Assembly (NCBI RefSeq): GCF_000495815.1
Contig: NZ_AWGE01000003.1
Span: forward strand, 1 to 57,706
Direction: 5' to 3'
Source of the DNA: Asticcacaulis sp. AC466
Lineage (GTDB): Bacteria; Pseudomonadota; Alphaproteobacteria; Caulobacterales; Caulobacteraceae
Length of the DNA stretch: 57,706 nt
Part shown: positions 1-8,866 of the stretch, piece after piece
Layout of the letters: every line of letters starts with the position of its first letter
Numbering within the stretch: the first letter of the stretch is position 1
Translations under genes and position numbers: made by a program
Notes under the pieces: model-generated
Told to the model about the DNA's origin: nothing
Database searches by the model: none
What the model saw: only the letters and a program-made list of their open reading frames with translations

Positions 1-1
1 C

Positions 2-502
2 ACCACAGCATCGGCTACGGCTGTTGCCGACACGATTACCGCAATCAAGTTCGGCACCTATCAACTGGGCGCGAACGACACCACCCGGCCCACCGGCTAT
101 CGGAACATCGCTACGGTCGTCGTAAAGGATACTGTCGGCGGCACAACGACCTACGTGGCCGGCGTCGACTACGTTATCGATTCGATCCGTGGCACGATTA
201 CCTTTATCGAAGGCGGCACGATCACCGAGGGGAACCCGGCCTACATCACATACAACGTTGGCGTTTCGACCCGTACGCAGGTCGTGTCCAGCAACGATGT
301 CATCGAAGGGGCGCTGTGGTTCAAGGCTTTCAACCCGAAGGGGCCGAAGATCGACTACTTCATGCCGTACGTCTCTCTGGCACCGGACGGCGATTTCGCG
401 CTCAAGGGCGATGACTGGCTGAAAATTACTTACTCGCTGGATGTTCAGCGCAAAGGTGGTCTGGCCCGCGTTTATGCGGATGGCCAGGCTGTCGCAGCTT
501 AA
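2..502 (+). CDS. major tail tube protein, 5'-truncated by window edge
   Basis: The frame is open from base 2 with no start, so only the C-terminal ~166 residues are present. The product is a soluble, Gly/Thr/Val-rich beta protein, as expected for the protomer of a siphophage tail tube. It lies directly before a small chaperone gene and the tape-measure gene, the standard tail-tube position. The ending (residues ...GGLARVYADGQAVAA) is complete. Function is inferred from synteny and composition; a tail terminator or other tail structural protein is less likely. Confidence 0.65.
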   Translation, partial: TTASATAVADTITAIKFGTYQLGANDTTRPTGYRNIATVVVKDTVGGTTTYVAGVDYVIDSIRGTITFIEGGTITEGNPAYITYNVGVSTRTQVVSSNDVIEGALWFKAFNPKGPKIDYFMPYVSLAPDGDFALKGDDWLKITYSLDVQRKGGLARVYADGQAVAA

Positions 503-517
503 GGCGAGGTCAAAGGG

Positions 518-991
518 ATGAGCCTCAAAGCTATTGCGCTGCAAACTCAAGGACGGGTTGAAATCAAGGGCGTAGATCCGATCACGGTCTATGGCCTAAG
601 CCCGTCCGATATTATCGGTCTGATTGATCGTAACCGGGCGTCGGCCGACAAAATGTTTGCCGACGTGTCCGGCGACAAGACCAATGTCCTCCTGACCAAT
701 CCGTCAGCTATGGCCGGCAAACTCTTCAAGGATGCGCCGACACTCGTGGCCGACGCTATCGCCGTCGCGACCCGCAATCCGACCGAGATTGAGGAGGCGA
801 GAGACCTGCCAGTCGGTCTTCAGATCAAACTGATCGAGGAAATCCTGAGGGTCACTGCGTTCGTGGAGGGCGGCCTGGGGGAGCTATTGGAGATCGTCAT
901 CGGCGCAATGCGCGAGGGAACAAGCGTCGTCAAACAACTGAAGAGCGTCCCACGCTTTCAGGATGGATCGCCGGAGTCCGAAGGCAAGTAA
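518..991 (+). CDS. tail assembly chaperone (lambda gpG-like)
   Basis: 157-residue soluble, mostly helical acidic protein between the tail-tube and tape-measure genes, the position of the gpG chaperone that coats the tape measure during tail assembly. The ATG follows GAGGTCAAAGGG, a good ribosome binding site. The -1 frame is open from 793 to 1215 and carries the second chaperone segment, so a frameshifted fusion is likely, but no canonical slippery heptamer is visible. Assignment rests on position and size. Confidence 0.7.
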   Translation: MSLKAIALQTQGRVEIKGVDPITVYGLSPSDIIGLIDRNRASADKMFADVSGDKTNVLLTNPSAMAGKLFKDAPTLVADAIAVATRNPTEIEEARDLPVGLQIKLIEEILRVTAFVEGGLGELLEIVIGAMREGTSVVKQLKSVPRFQDGSPESEGK

Positions 992-996
992 GCCTT

Positions 997-1215
997 TTGC
1001 TCGCGAACGGACATACCGACGCTCAGTTCTATCCATTGTGCCGGGTTTGGGAAGAAGCGGCAATCGTCGTCGAGCGGGAAAATTCCCGGATCAAGACGGA
1101 CGCCATTCTCACCAACCAGGCGGTCTCAACAGCAATCGCGACAGCCTTCGGCAACAATCGGGCGCAGAAAAACTTCCAAAAACTTCTAGACGAAATGAGT
1201 GACGCAGATGGCTAA
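997..1215 (+). CDS. tail assembly chaperone, frameshift extension (gpT-like)
   Basis: In the -1 frame relative to the preceding chaperone gene, open from 793. The segment reads GWIAGVRRQVSLLLANGHTD followed by a helical region (YPLCRVWEEAAIVVERE), the kind of 'GH..' plus helix segment seen in C-terminal parts of gpGT-type fusions. The only independent start would be TTG at 997 with a poor ribosome binding site, so expression as a -1 frameshift fusion with 518-991 is the better model. It overlaps the tape-measure start by 8 bp. Confidence 0.6.
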   Translation: MLANGHTDAQFYPLCRVWEEAAIVVERENSRIKTDAILTNQAVSTAIATAFGNNRAQKNFQKLLDEMSDADG

Positions 1216-4200
1216 TCGAGAAAGGGACGTATCGCTAGTCATTCGTGCGAAAGAGCAATCCACGAAGGCGATCGCCGCTGTCGAAGATGCACTCAACGAT
1301 CTCAAGAAGGCCCAGGAGTCATTCGGCGCGTCCGCGACCAAGGGCAGCAGCCTGGTCGAGCGTCTCAAGGCTTCATACTCAAACCTTGGCAAAGAACTCA
1401 GAAGCCTGGCCGCTCTCGACAAGGTTGCCGTCAATATGGACAAGGCGGCCGGTGCCGTCGGCCGTCTTGATGCTGAAGTCAAAGCGACTGCCGCTAGCCA
1501 GGTGCAACTGAGTGAAGCGGTCTCGGCGGCAGCCGCCAATACGGCCCGACTCAAAGCTGCCGCAGATGAAGCCGGCGCGGCCTATGCGCGCCAGCGCGCC
1601 GTAATCGCAGGGCTGACGGCAGAGCAGAAGAAGGAAAAGGACACGGTAGATGCGTTGCGTGCATCCCGTGACAATCTGAAAAAAACTTTTGCCGCCGCAA
1701 CCTCCGCAGCTGATCAGGCGCAGCGCGCCGAGGGCGACCTGAATAAGCAATTGAGCCGCAGTCAGGCCGTTCTCAACGACCAGCAGCAAGCACTGGCCGA
1801 AGCCAATGCGGAACTATCTCAGATCGCAACACTGGCCGGTAAGGCATCCGCCGCGCTGGGCGGCGTTGAGGCTACACAGAGCGCCGTTGCGCGCGCGTCT
1901 GCCCGGGCAACGGCGGAAATGGAGCGCACAGCGGCGGCGCTCCAACAGGTCAAGAGCGCTTCTGGTGACCGGCGTCTTTTACAAGGCGGCAATGTCCTCA
2001 CAGACGACAGCCGCACCAATGCCGTCCAGGCCCTGAAAGTCTATCGTGAAGCCGAAGCCGAACTGGCGCGCCTCGCTTCGGTGATGGAGTCGGCGGGGCA
2101 GGTTAGTGAAGAAATGCGCCGTGATTTCGATCTGGCATCGGCAGCGGCGGCAAAGTCGGCGGATGATTATCGCCGGATGCGCGATGCGCTCAATGAGGCT
2201 ACCGCTGCCCGTCGGGCGGCGAAAGCGTCAGGTGCGGCGACCTCAACGTCGAGCGCATCTGGCGGCACGACGAGCGGTGCCGGTATTTCGGGTGTGCCAA
2301 CGGCCGTACCGAACTCAATGCGCGAGGCTACCGTCGCGGGCAATGCGCTGCGCGATGCGTTCAAGGGAATTTATGGTGAATCCCGTACCGCCATGAACCT
2401 GTTCCAGCGGATGCGTGGCGAAATCCTGTCGCTGACGGCCAGTTTTGTCGGACTCTATGCGGCTATCGAAGGTGTGCGCTCGGTCATCGATACGGCAATA
2501 AAGTATCAGGCGACCTTCAATAGCTTGATGGTCGTCACGGGCGGAAACTCGTCGAAGGCCCGGGCGGAGATGGAATATCTTCAGGCTGAGGCTGCTCGAC
2601 TGGGTATCTCTTTCACCACGCTCGCCACAAACTACGCAACCTTCGCGGACGCGGCGCAGGGTGCAAATCTGTCCATGAACGATACGCGCCGCGTGTTTAA
2701 GGCGATCTCCGAAGCCGGCGTTGTAATGAACGTGTCCGTTGAGGATATGCAGGGCATTTTCAAGGCCCTTGGCCAGATCATGTCGAAGGGTAAGGTTCAG
2801 GCCGAAGAACTGCGTGGTCAGTTAGGTGACCGGATGACCGGTGCCTTCCGATTGATGTCGCAAGCCCTGGGTGTCACGACCGGACAACTCGACAAGATGT
2901 TGCAGCAAGGACAGGTTCTTGCCGACCGGTCCACAATCGTCAATTTTGCCGACACCGTGAGCGCGCGCTATGGAAAGCAGCTTCCCGAGGCCCTGCAGGG
3001 CGCAAATGCGGAAATTGGGCGCTTCCAGAACAATTTGGTGCAGGCACAAAAGAACGTGGCCGACGCCGGTTTCCTCGACGCCTTTATCGCGAGCCTGAGG
3101 AAGCTCAACGAGTGGTTCCAGTCTGACGATGGCAAACGGTTCTTTGAGGGCATAGGGATCGCGCTTGGAAAGCTCGTCACCGTCCTGCCACCTGTTATCG
3201 AGAATATCGGGGCTATCGTTTCGCTATTCCAGGTGTTCGCCGGTCTAAAGTTGGCGCAAGTTTTGCTGAGCCTGACGCCGGCATTCCTCTCGGTGGGCAG
3301 TTCTGTCGCCGGAATGCGCACGGCGTTCCTGGCGGCGCGCGCCGAAGTCATGGCAATGACGGTTGCCATGCAAATCAATAGTATCGCGGCGACGGGCGCG
3401 GCGCGGGTCGGCTACGCAGCAGCCACGGCAGGCTTGCTGACCTTCCGTGGGGCGATTGCTGCCACCATAGCCGGGGTCCGGGCGCTTACGGTGGCCATCG
3501 CTGCAAACCCCATCGGACTGTTGATCACCGGTCTGTCGGTGCTGGCGTCGTTCATTCTGCCCGGGATGCTCACCTCGACAGACAAATTGTCGGAAGCTCT
3601 GAACACGCAAAACGACATCATGGAGAAGGTGCGGGCAGCCTACGCCAAAGGCGCCGACTCTCTTGTCGAGTTCAAAAAGAACCTGGACGGTGTAAGCGAG
3701 TCCACGATTATCGTGGAACTGGCTAAGGTGCAGAAGGCCTTTGCCGACTTACAAGACCAGGCGCGTAAGCCTTTTGCCGACGACAATCTGGCGCACGTGT
3801 TCACTGGCTTTTCCGATGACTTGGTTAAGGTCCGGCAAAAGCTTTATCTGGTGACTGATGCATTCCAGAACAATCGCATCTCGGCCGAGGACTATCTGAA
3901 ACAGGTCGACGATCTGGTCGCGGCCAACCCCCGACTGGTCAGCGAGAACAGCAAACTGATTGATGGCCTTCGGGAAACGGCAAAGAAGGCTGTAGACGCC
4001 CAGAAGAAGACTGAGGTCTACCAAGGCTTGCTGGCCTACCTGCGCGGCACGGCAACAGATGCACAGCAAGCTTTACTTGGTTTTGCCGATGCGGCCGATA
4101 CGGCCAACGCCTCGCTGACTACAACCTCGATTGATGCGTATGCCCAATCTCTGCGGGCATTGCGTGATTCCGTTCCCAGTCTTAAGGCCTTCGATGACTA

Positions 4201-6406
4201 CCAGTCAAAACAAGCGACAGCGCTCAAGGACTATAAGGATAAGGTTCAGGAACTTTGGGGGAGGGACAACCCGCTATCGGCACGACTGTTAGACCCAAGT
4301 AACGCCGGCGAACTCGCGAAGTTGTTTGGGCCGAGCAAACTAGCCAAATTGCAAGAGTTGGTCACCACCTTCTCCCAAGCGCAGGCCGCGTTTACCGATA
4401 CGTTCCAGAAGTCGATGACCTCGACCATCGACACCTATCTGGAAAAGGTAGCCCGCATCGAGTCGGGCGGTAAAAATCTAGGTCGCCATGGCACGGCTTC
4501 AACAGCGTCCGGACTCTACGGCTTTACAGATCGCACGTTCGAGAACTCTCTTAAGACGTTCTTCCCGCAGGTATATGCTGCGATCGATAAGGCGACATTG
4601 GACGCCTATAAGCGCGATCCCGCTTGGCAGAAGAAACTGGCGGAAGCGCTGACGCAGGAAATCGACGCGGCTCTGCGCACGGCAAAGCTGCCGGCGACCG
4701 ATGCCAACCGTTACCTCGCGCATCTCCTGGGCGCACCTGATGCGATCAAAGTGTTGCAAGCCAATCCGACGACACCACTGGCCGGATTGATCGGGAAGGA
4801 CTCCGTCAAAGCCAACCCGAAACTCATGGGTGGTAATGCGACGGCTGGGTCGATCATTGGCTACGCGAATACCAAGATCAACGGTGCTTCGGTTGCTGCG
4901 AATAGCGGTCTGAGTGCAGAGGATGCGAAACTGGCCAATGATCGGGCCGAAGCGCAGCGGAAGTTCAATGAGCAGTTGGCGGCCGAGGCCGCACAGCGGA
5001 CGGCGATTGTCGATTCCGAAGGGCTTGCCTACGCGCAACAGAAGGCAGTCGCCGCCGCCCAAAAGCAAGCCGACGAACAGCACTTGGTTCTCAGTAAGGC
5101 ACAGATTGAAGAAATCAATACGTCGGTAGCGGCAGAATACAAGCGCGTTAAGGCGTCGGAAGCTCAGAAGCAGATCATGCAGGCGCAAGCCGAACTGGCC
5201 AGTGCGACTAACAGAATTGAAACGGAATCCGAATTCATCGCCCGTAAGGCGCGCGAGGATAAGATTGACCTGCTGACCGAAGAGGGACGGAAGTGGGAAG
5301 AGATACAAAAACAAATCTACGCCGTCACAAAGGCTGAACATGACCGGTCGCAGTTCGATAATGGCGTTTCGACGCTTCAGAGCCGCCAGCGTTCAATTCT
5401 AGACCAGATCGGTATCGCGCGGGACAACGGCGATGCTGCACAGGTGAAATTGCTTAAAGAGCAACTAGCGCAGACTAATGCCGCACTGGTCGCAGCGACC
5501 GAGGCATCTTTAGCCTTCTACCGGGCGCTTGATCCGGCAACCAACCCCAATGCGGCCGGTGCTATCGCAAACCTGGAAGGCCTGAAACAACAGACGCTGG
5601 CGTATCGCGATGATACGGCGGTGACGGCATCGCAGGTGAATGACCAATTTGCGCAAGCGGCGACCGGAGGGTTGGACTCGTTCATTCAGAAAGTGATGGA
5701 TGGACGGGCCGTCATCAAATCTCTGGGCGAATCTTTGCGCCAATCGGCAGCGGACATTCTCACGTGGATAGCCAAGCTGATCGAGCAAGCCGCCATCCTA
5801 AAGGCGCTCGAAAAGACGCCTATTGGAAAATATGTTTCCGGCGCCATCAATTCATTGAATGGCGTCGGCATGAAGAGTGCTGCTGACGATCTAAAGCAAG
5901 CCGGACTCGTTGTCGGCGGCGCGGCGGCGGCGATTACAGCCAGTGCGCTCGCTCTGAAATCGGCGGGTGCTGCCCTGGGCGGAGCCGGTGCCGGTGGCGC
6001 ACAGGGCGGGTCCAGTACTTTAGCGGCAATCCTCACGTCGATCTTTACCCGTAAGGCCCCAGTTCATCACCGGGGCGGCGTCGTCGGCGCAGGGACTGCA
6101 CCTACTCGCAATGTGTTCGCAAGTGCCTTCGCCAATGCGGCTCGCTATCACGGCGGAGGCGTGGCCGGTTTGAAACCCGATGAAGTGCCAGCCATCCTGC
6201 AACGCGGCGAAGTCGTATTTACTAAGGGGCAGATGTCAGCACTGGGCGGGGCGGGTGCTGCCAGCAAGGCGGTTGAACTCAAAAACGTCAACGTGTTCGA
6301 CGCTTCGGATATGCTTGCCCACGCACTGGCAGATACCGCCGGCCAACAGGTCCTGATGAACTATATCAATCAGAACCGCACGAGCATTAAGGGGGTGCTG
6401 CGATGA
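1208..6406 (+). CDS. tape measure protein with embedded lytic transglycosylase domain
   Basis: 1732 residues, setting tail length and aiding DNA passage. Residues ~1-380 are Ala/Glu/Lys-rich coiled coil. Residues ~400-640 match the classic tape-measure domain (AELRGQLGDRMTGAFRLMSQ region). Hydrophobic helices lie around 670-780. Around E1085 (ARIESGG) followed by STASGLYGFTDRTF is a lysozyme/transglycosylase-like fold with E1085 as candidate acid. The C-terminus has the HHRGG, HGGG and ILQRGEVVFT segments typical of lambda-family tape measures. ATG 1208 was chosen over GTG 1199 because the protein then begins MANRERDVSLVIRAK, a usual start for the family. Confidence 0.95.
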   Translation: MANRERDVSLVIRAKEQSTKAIAAVEDALNDLKKAQESFGASATKGSSLVERLKASYSNLGKELRSLAALDKVAVNMDKAAGAVGRLDAEVKATAASQVQLSEAVSAAAANTARLKAAADEAGAAYARQRAVIAGLTAEQKKEKDTVDALRASRDNLKKTFAAATSAADQAQRAEGDLNKQLSRSQAVLNDQQQALAEANAELSQIATLAGKASAALGGVEATQSAVARASARATAEMERTAAALQQVKSASGDRRLLQGGNVLTDDSRTNAVQALKVYREAEAELARLASVMESAGQVSEEMRRDFDLASAAAAKSADDYRRMRDALNEATAARRAAKASGAATSTSSASGGTTSGAGISGVPTAVPNSMREATVAGNALRDAFKGIYGESRTAMNLFQRMRGEILSLTASFVGLYAAIEGVRSVIDTAIKYQATFNSLMVVTGGNSSKARAEMEYLQAEAARLGISFTTLATNYATFADAAQGANLSMNDTRRVFKAISEAGVVMNVSVEDMQGIFKALGQIMSKGKVQAEELRGQLGDRMTGAFRLMSQALGVTTGQLDKMLQQGQVLADRSTIVNFADTVSARYGKQLPEALQGANAEIGRFQNNLVQAQKNVADAGFLDAFIASLRKLNEWFQSDDGKRFFEGIGIALGKLVTVLPPVIENIGAIVSLFQVFAGLKLAQVLLSLTPAFLSVGSSVAGMRTAFLAARAEVMAMTVAMQINSIAATGAARVGYAAATAGLLTFRGAIAATIAGVRALTVAIAANPIGLLITGLSVLASFILPGMLTSTDKLSEALNTQNDIMEKVRAAYAKGADSLVEFKKNLDGVSESTIIVELAKVQKAFADLQDQARKPFADDNLAHVFTGFSDDLVKVRQKLYLVTDAFQNNRISAEDYLKQVDDLVAANPRLVSENSKLIDGLRETAKKAVDAQKKTEVYQGLLAYLRGTATDAQQALLGFADAADTANASLTTTSIDAYAQSLRALRDSVPSLKAFDDYQSKQATALKDYKDKVQELWGRDNPLSARLLDPSNAGELAKLFGPSKLAKLQELVTTFSQAQAAFTDTFQKSMTSTIDTYLEKVARIESGGKNLGRHGTASTASGLYGFTDRTFENSLKTFFPQVYAAIDKATLDAYKRDPAWQKKLAEALTQEIDAALRTAKLPATDANRYLAHLLGAPDAIKVLQANPTTPLAGLIGKDSVKANPKLMGGNATAGSIIGYANTKINGASVAANSGLSAEDAKLANDRAEAQRKFNEQLAAEAAQRTAIVDSEGLAYAQQKAVAAAQKQADEQHLVLSKAQIEEINTSVAAEYKRVKASEAQKQIMQAQAELASATNRIETESEFIARKAREDKIDLLTEEGRKWEEIQKQIYAVTKAEHDRSQFDNGVSTLQSRQRSILDQIGIARDNGDAAQVKLLKEQLAQTNAALVAATEASLAFYRALDPATNPNAAGAIANLEGLKQQTLAYRDDTAVTASQVNDQFAQAATGGLDSFIQKVMDGRAVIKSLGESLRQSAADILTWIAKLIEQAAILKALEKTPIGKYVSGAINSLNGVGMKSAADDLKQAGLVVGGAAAAITASALALKSAGAALGGAGAGGAQGGSSTLAAILTSIFTRKAPVHHRGGVVGAGTAPTRNVFASAFANAARYHGGGVAGLKPDEVPAILQRGEVVFTKGQMSALGGAGAASKAVELKNVNVFDASDMLAHALADTAGQQVLMNYINQNRTSIKGVLR

Positions 6407-7590
6407 GCGCTGCCCTGTGGACATTCGTCCCGAACTGGAAGAACAGCTTTTCAGTTACCCGGAAATTCAGCACGGATATCCTGACCAGTGAAAACGGACA
6501 GGAGCAACGACGCGCAATTGTCACGACGCCGCGGCGTTCGTACGAATTCACCCTCCTGGAATGGGGTAAGGCGTTTCAGCGTCTGAAGCACATCCTCCAA
6601 ATGCGTCAGAACCAGCCGGTCATCTTTCCCGATAGTGTGAGACTGACTCGCCTGGCATCAGATGCCGTCGTAAACGGCGCGGCTATTTCCGTGACAGATG
6701 TACCGCGTTGGCTTCGGGCCGGAGCCACGATTGTTATCGGAGATCGTGACACGCGTGAAGCCATGCAGGTCCTGAGCGTCGTCGGTTCGTCGGTCAACCT
6801 CACTGAATCGCTGGTTTTTGCCCACCGTCAGAATGAGCGTGTGTATTTTGGCGTCACGGGTCTGTTTGACGCCCAGTTGTCGAGCACCCGGCACACCAAT
6901 ACTGTGAACGAGACGCCCATCGCTTTTGAGCAGATGCCTCTATCAGAGGCATACGTCAGTCCCGACACAGGCGATCTGACGTTCAACGGCCGCGAAGTAT
7001 TCATTCACAAGCCAGACCGTCGGGTCGACCCAACGGTAACGAGCAATCATCCGGTCACCCGTCTTGACTACGGGCAGGGTGCGATTGCTTTAAAGCGGCT
7101 TATTACGTGGGGCATCCGCACTACCCAGGCGACCTACCTTAAGCGCACAGCGGCCGACATGCAGGCCATCGAGGATTTCTTCGAACGTCAGCTTGGCAGG
7201 CAGGGTGAATTTTATGCGCCCACCTGGGAAGAGGATCTGACGCTCGCCGCCGTGACGCCGCCATACGGCGTGAACATGATTATCGAAGGGCGGCTGGTCT
7301 ACGATCTGTATGCCAACAACGGTGTGTATCGCAGCCTCTACGTGCGGCTAAACGATGGCCGGTCGGCAATGAAGCTAATCGATAGTTTCGGCCTGTCCGG
7401 GGCGAACACAGTCATCCAGGTCACAACGGGCTTCCCCTTCGAACTGCAACCGGCGGCTATCGATATGATCTGCTGGATGCCCGTTTGCCGGTTTGCGACG
7501 GATGCCATGACGACCGAGTGGATTACCGATCAGGTGGCCCAGACCCAACTATCTTTCCAAACGCTGCCCGCGCTGAGCCCGGAGGCCTGA
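6403..7590 (+). CDS. distal/minor tail protein
   Basis: 395 residues, starting in an ATGA overlap with the tape-measure stop. It is beta-rich with no transmembrane segment and opens LWTFVPNWKNSFSVTR. Its slot, directly after the tape measure and before a DUF2163-type hub protein, is that of the distal tail protein in alphaproteobacterial siphophages and gene transfer agents. The family was not recognised by a specific motif, so the role rests on synteny. Confidence 0.65.
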   Translation: MSAALWTFVPNWKNSFSVTRKFSTDILTSENGQEQRRAIVTTPRRSYEFTLLEWGKAFQRLKHILQMRQNQPVIFPDSVRLTRLASDAVVNGAAISVTDVPRWLRAGATIVIGDRDTREAMQVLSVVGSSVNLTESLVFAHRQNERVYFGVTGLFDAQLSSTRHTNTVNETPIAFEQMPLSEAYVSPDTGDLTFNGREVFIHKPDRRVDPTVTSNHPVTRLDYGQGAIALKRLITWGIRTTQATYLKRTAADMQAIEDFFERQLGRQGEFYAPTWEEDLTLAAVTPPYGVNMIIEGRLVYDLYANNGVYRSLYVRLNDGRSAMKLIDSFGLSGANTVIQVTTGFPFELQPAAIDMICWMPVCRFATDAMTTEWITDQVAQTQLSFQTLPALSPEA

Positions 7591-7591
7591 C

Positions 7592-8425
7592 ATGAGCCTG
7601 AACGCCATGGAGAACAGCCGATATAAAGGCAAGCCGATCAATCTTTACCTGTTTACCTTCGGGGACGGGCCGAATGACTATTACGGCTACACCACGGCCG
7701 ACACGCAGATCATCTATGGCGGTCATGTTTTTGAAACCATGCCCATAACCCGCGATAGCGTGACGGCCAGTGGTAAGCTCGACAAGGCCGAGATGACCGT
7801 AAAGACGGATGTGGTGACGGGCGCAGCGAGGCTATTCGCCAACTGGGCGCCATCATCCGTCGTGCAGTTGACCATCTTTCAGGGCCATGCAGGCGATCTG
7901 AATTTTCAGGTCTGTTGGGCCGGCCGCATCACAAGCGTATCGCGCGCCAACGGCGAAGTATCATTCGGAGCCGAGCCGGTTACAACATCCCTTAGCCGTC
8001 TGGGGTTGCGGCGGAATTATCAGTACGGCTGTCCCCACGTTCTGTACGGTCACGGCTGCTTTGCGAGCGAGGCCGCCGGCACGGTGACTGCCACGGTCTC
8101 AGCCGTAGCGACTCCTACCGTCACATTAAATGCGGGCTGGAACGGCGCGAAGGATCGCACACGGTTTATCAACGGCAAATTTGAATGGGTCGATGCCGAC
8201 GGCCGTACCAATATCCGAGCGGTGCTCGCGCTCGTCAGCGACAACAAACTGCGCCTCAACGGGAAGGTCAATAATCTCCTGGTCGGGCAGACGGTCAAAG
8301 TCAAACTGGGCTGCCGCCACGACATGGCCGATTGCGAGGAAACCCACAACAACATCCTGAATTATGGCGGACAGCCGTGGATACCCACGTCCAATCCGAC
8401 CGGCATCAAGAACAACTTCTACTAG
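7592..8425 (+). CDS. tail hub protein, DUF2163/phage BR0599 family
   Basis: 277 residues. The C-terminal half carries the signature cysteines YGCPH, GHGCF, LGCRH and ADC, followed by NNILNYGGQPWIP and NP, all typical of the BR0599 family (the RcGTA gp13-like hub). In that GTA family the cysteines hold an iron-sulfur cluster, so four of the cysteines here (around residues 150, 156, 245, 251) may do the same; that is inference. It links the tail tube to the tip protein. The next small genes follow at once. Confidence 0.85.
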   Translation: MSLNAMENSRYKGKPINLYLFTFGDGPNDYYGYTTADTQIIYGGHVFETMPITRDSVTASGKLDKAEMTVKTDVVTGAARLFANWAPSSVVQLTIFQGHAGDLNFQVCWAGRITSVSRANGEVSFGAEPVTTSLSRLGLRRNYQYGCPHVLYGHGCFASEAAGTVTATVSAVATPTVTLNAGWNGAKDRTRFINGKFEWVDADGRTNIRAVLALVSDNKLRLNGKVNNLLVGQTVKVKLGCRHDMADCEETHNNILNYGGQPWIPTSNPTGIKNNFY

Positions 8426-8432
8426 GTGACCC

Positions 8433-8666
8433 GTGCCCGATTGGCTCATACAAATAATTATTGCGGTAACGATGCAGGTGGTGGCGTACGCGCTCACACC
8501 GAAGCCCAAACAGCGCAACACGTCGACAGTCCAGGAAGTCCAGGTTCCGACAGCCGAGGCGGGGAAGCCGATCCCCGTTGTCTTCGGGTATGGACTGCAA
8601 CTGCAGACGGTCAACATCCTGTGGTCTGGCGAGAAGTACACCTCGGAACAGCAGGTGAAGGTCTGA
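8433..8666 (+). CDS. small membrane-anchored tail-tip accessory protein
   Basis: 77 residues from a GTG start. One N-terminal hydrophobic helix (residues 4-21, LIQIIIAVTMQVVAYAL) is followed by KPKPKQ-type basic residues and AEAGKPIPVVFGYG. This last segment resembles the extreme N-terminus of many tail-tip J-like proteins ('...G.PIPVVYG...'), which suggests the tip protein's N-terminal module is encoded separately here. It overlaps the next gene by one base (TGATG). Confidence 0.65.
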   Translation: MPDWLIQIIIAVTMQVVAYALTPKPKQRNTSTVQEVQVPTAEAGKPIPVVFGYGLQLQTVNILWSGEKYTSEQQVKV

Positions 8667-8866
8667 TGGCCGACGAACTCAAAATAACGGTTACCGATAT
8701 CCGTGAAAGCCATTGCGCGATCGGCCTGTACGGCTGGTGCAAACGGAACGGCATCGACTTCAGGAAACTCATGGACGACGGCATAGACGCCGAAGTCCTC
8801 CTCGCCACGGGTGACGAACTGGCGCGCAAAGTTGTCGAGCGCGTGAGGGAGAAGCGCAATGGGTAA
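8666..8866 (+). CDS. conserved small tail-module protein
   Basis: 66 residues starting at the ATG of a TGATG overlap. The sequence (DIRESHCAIGLYGWCKRNG, then FRKLMDDGIDAEVLLATGD) fits a widespread small protein of alphaproteobacterial phages found next to the tail-tip gene, with a 'GID...LLATGD' core. The function of that family is unknown to me; an assembly factor is possible. A longer in-frame reading upstream to 8426 has no ribosome binding site and was not used. Confidence 0.75.
   Translation: MADELKITVTDIRESHCAIGLYGWCKRNGIDFRKLMDDGIDAEVLLATGDELARKVVERVREKRNG

Noticed and set aside
4499..5341. Leftward ORF of 280 codons inside the tape measure
   Set aside because: Antisense shadow of a GC-biased coiled-coil coding region; low-complexity Leu/Arg content.
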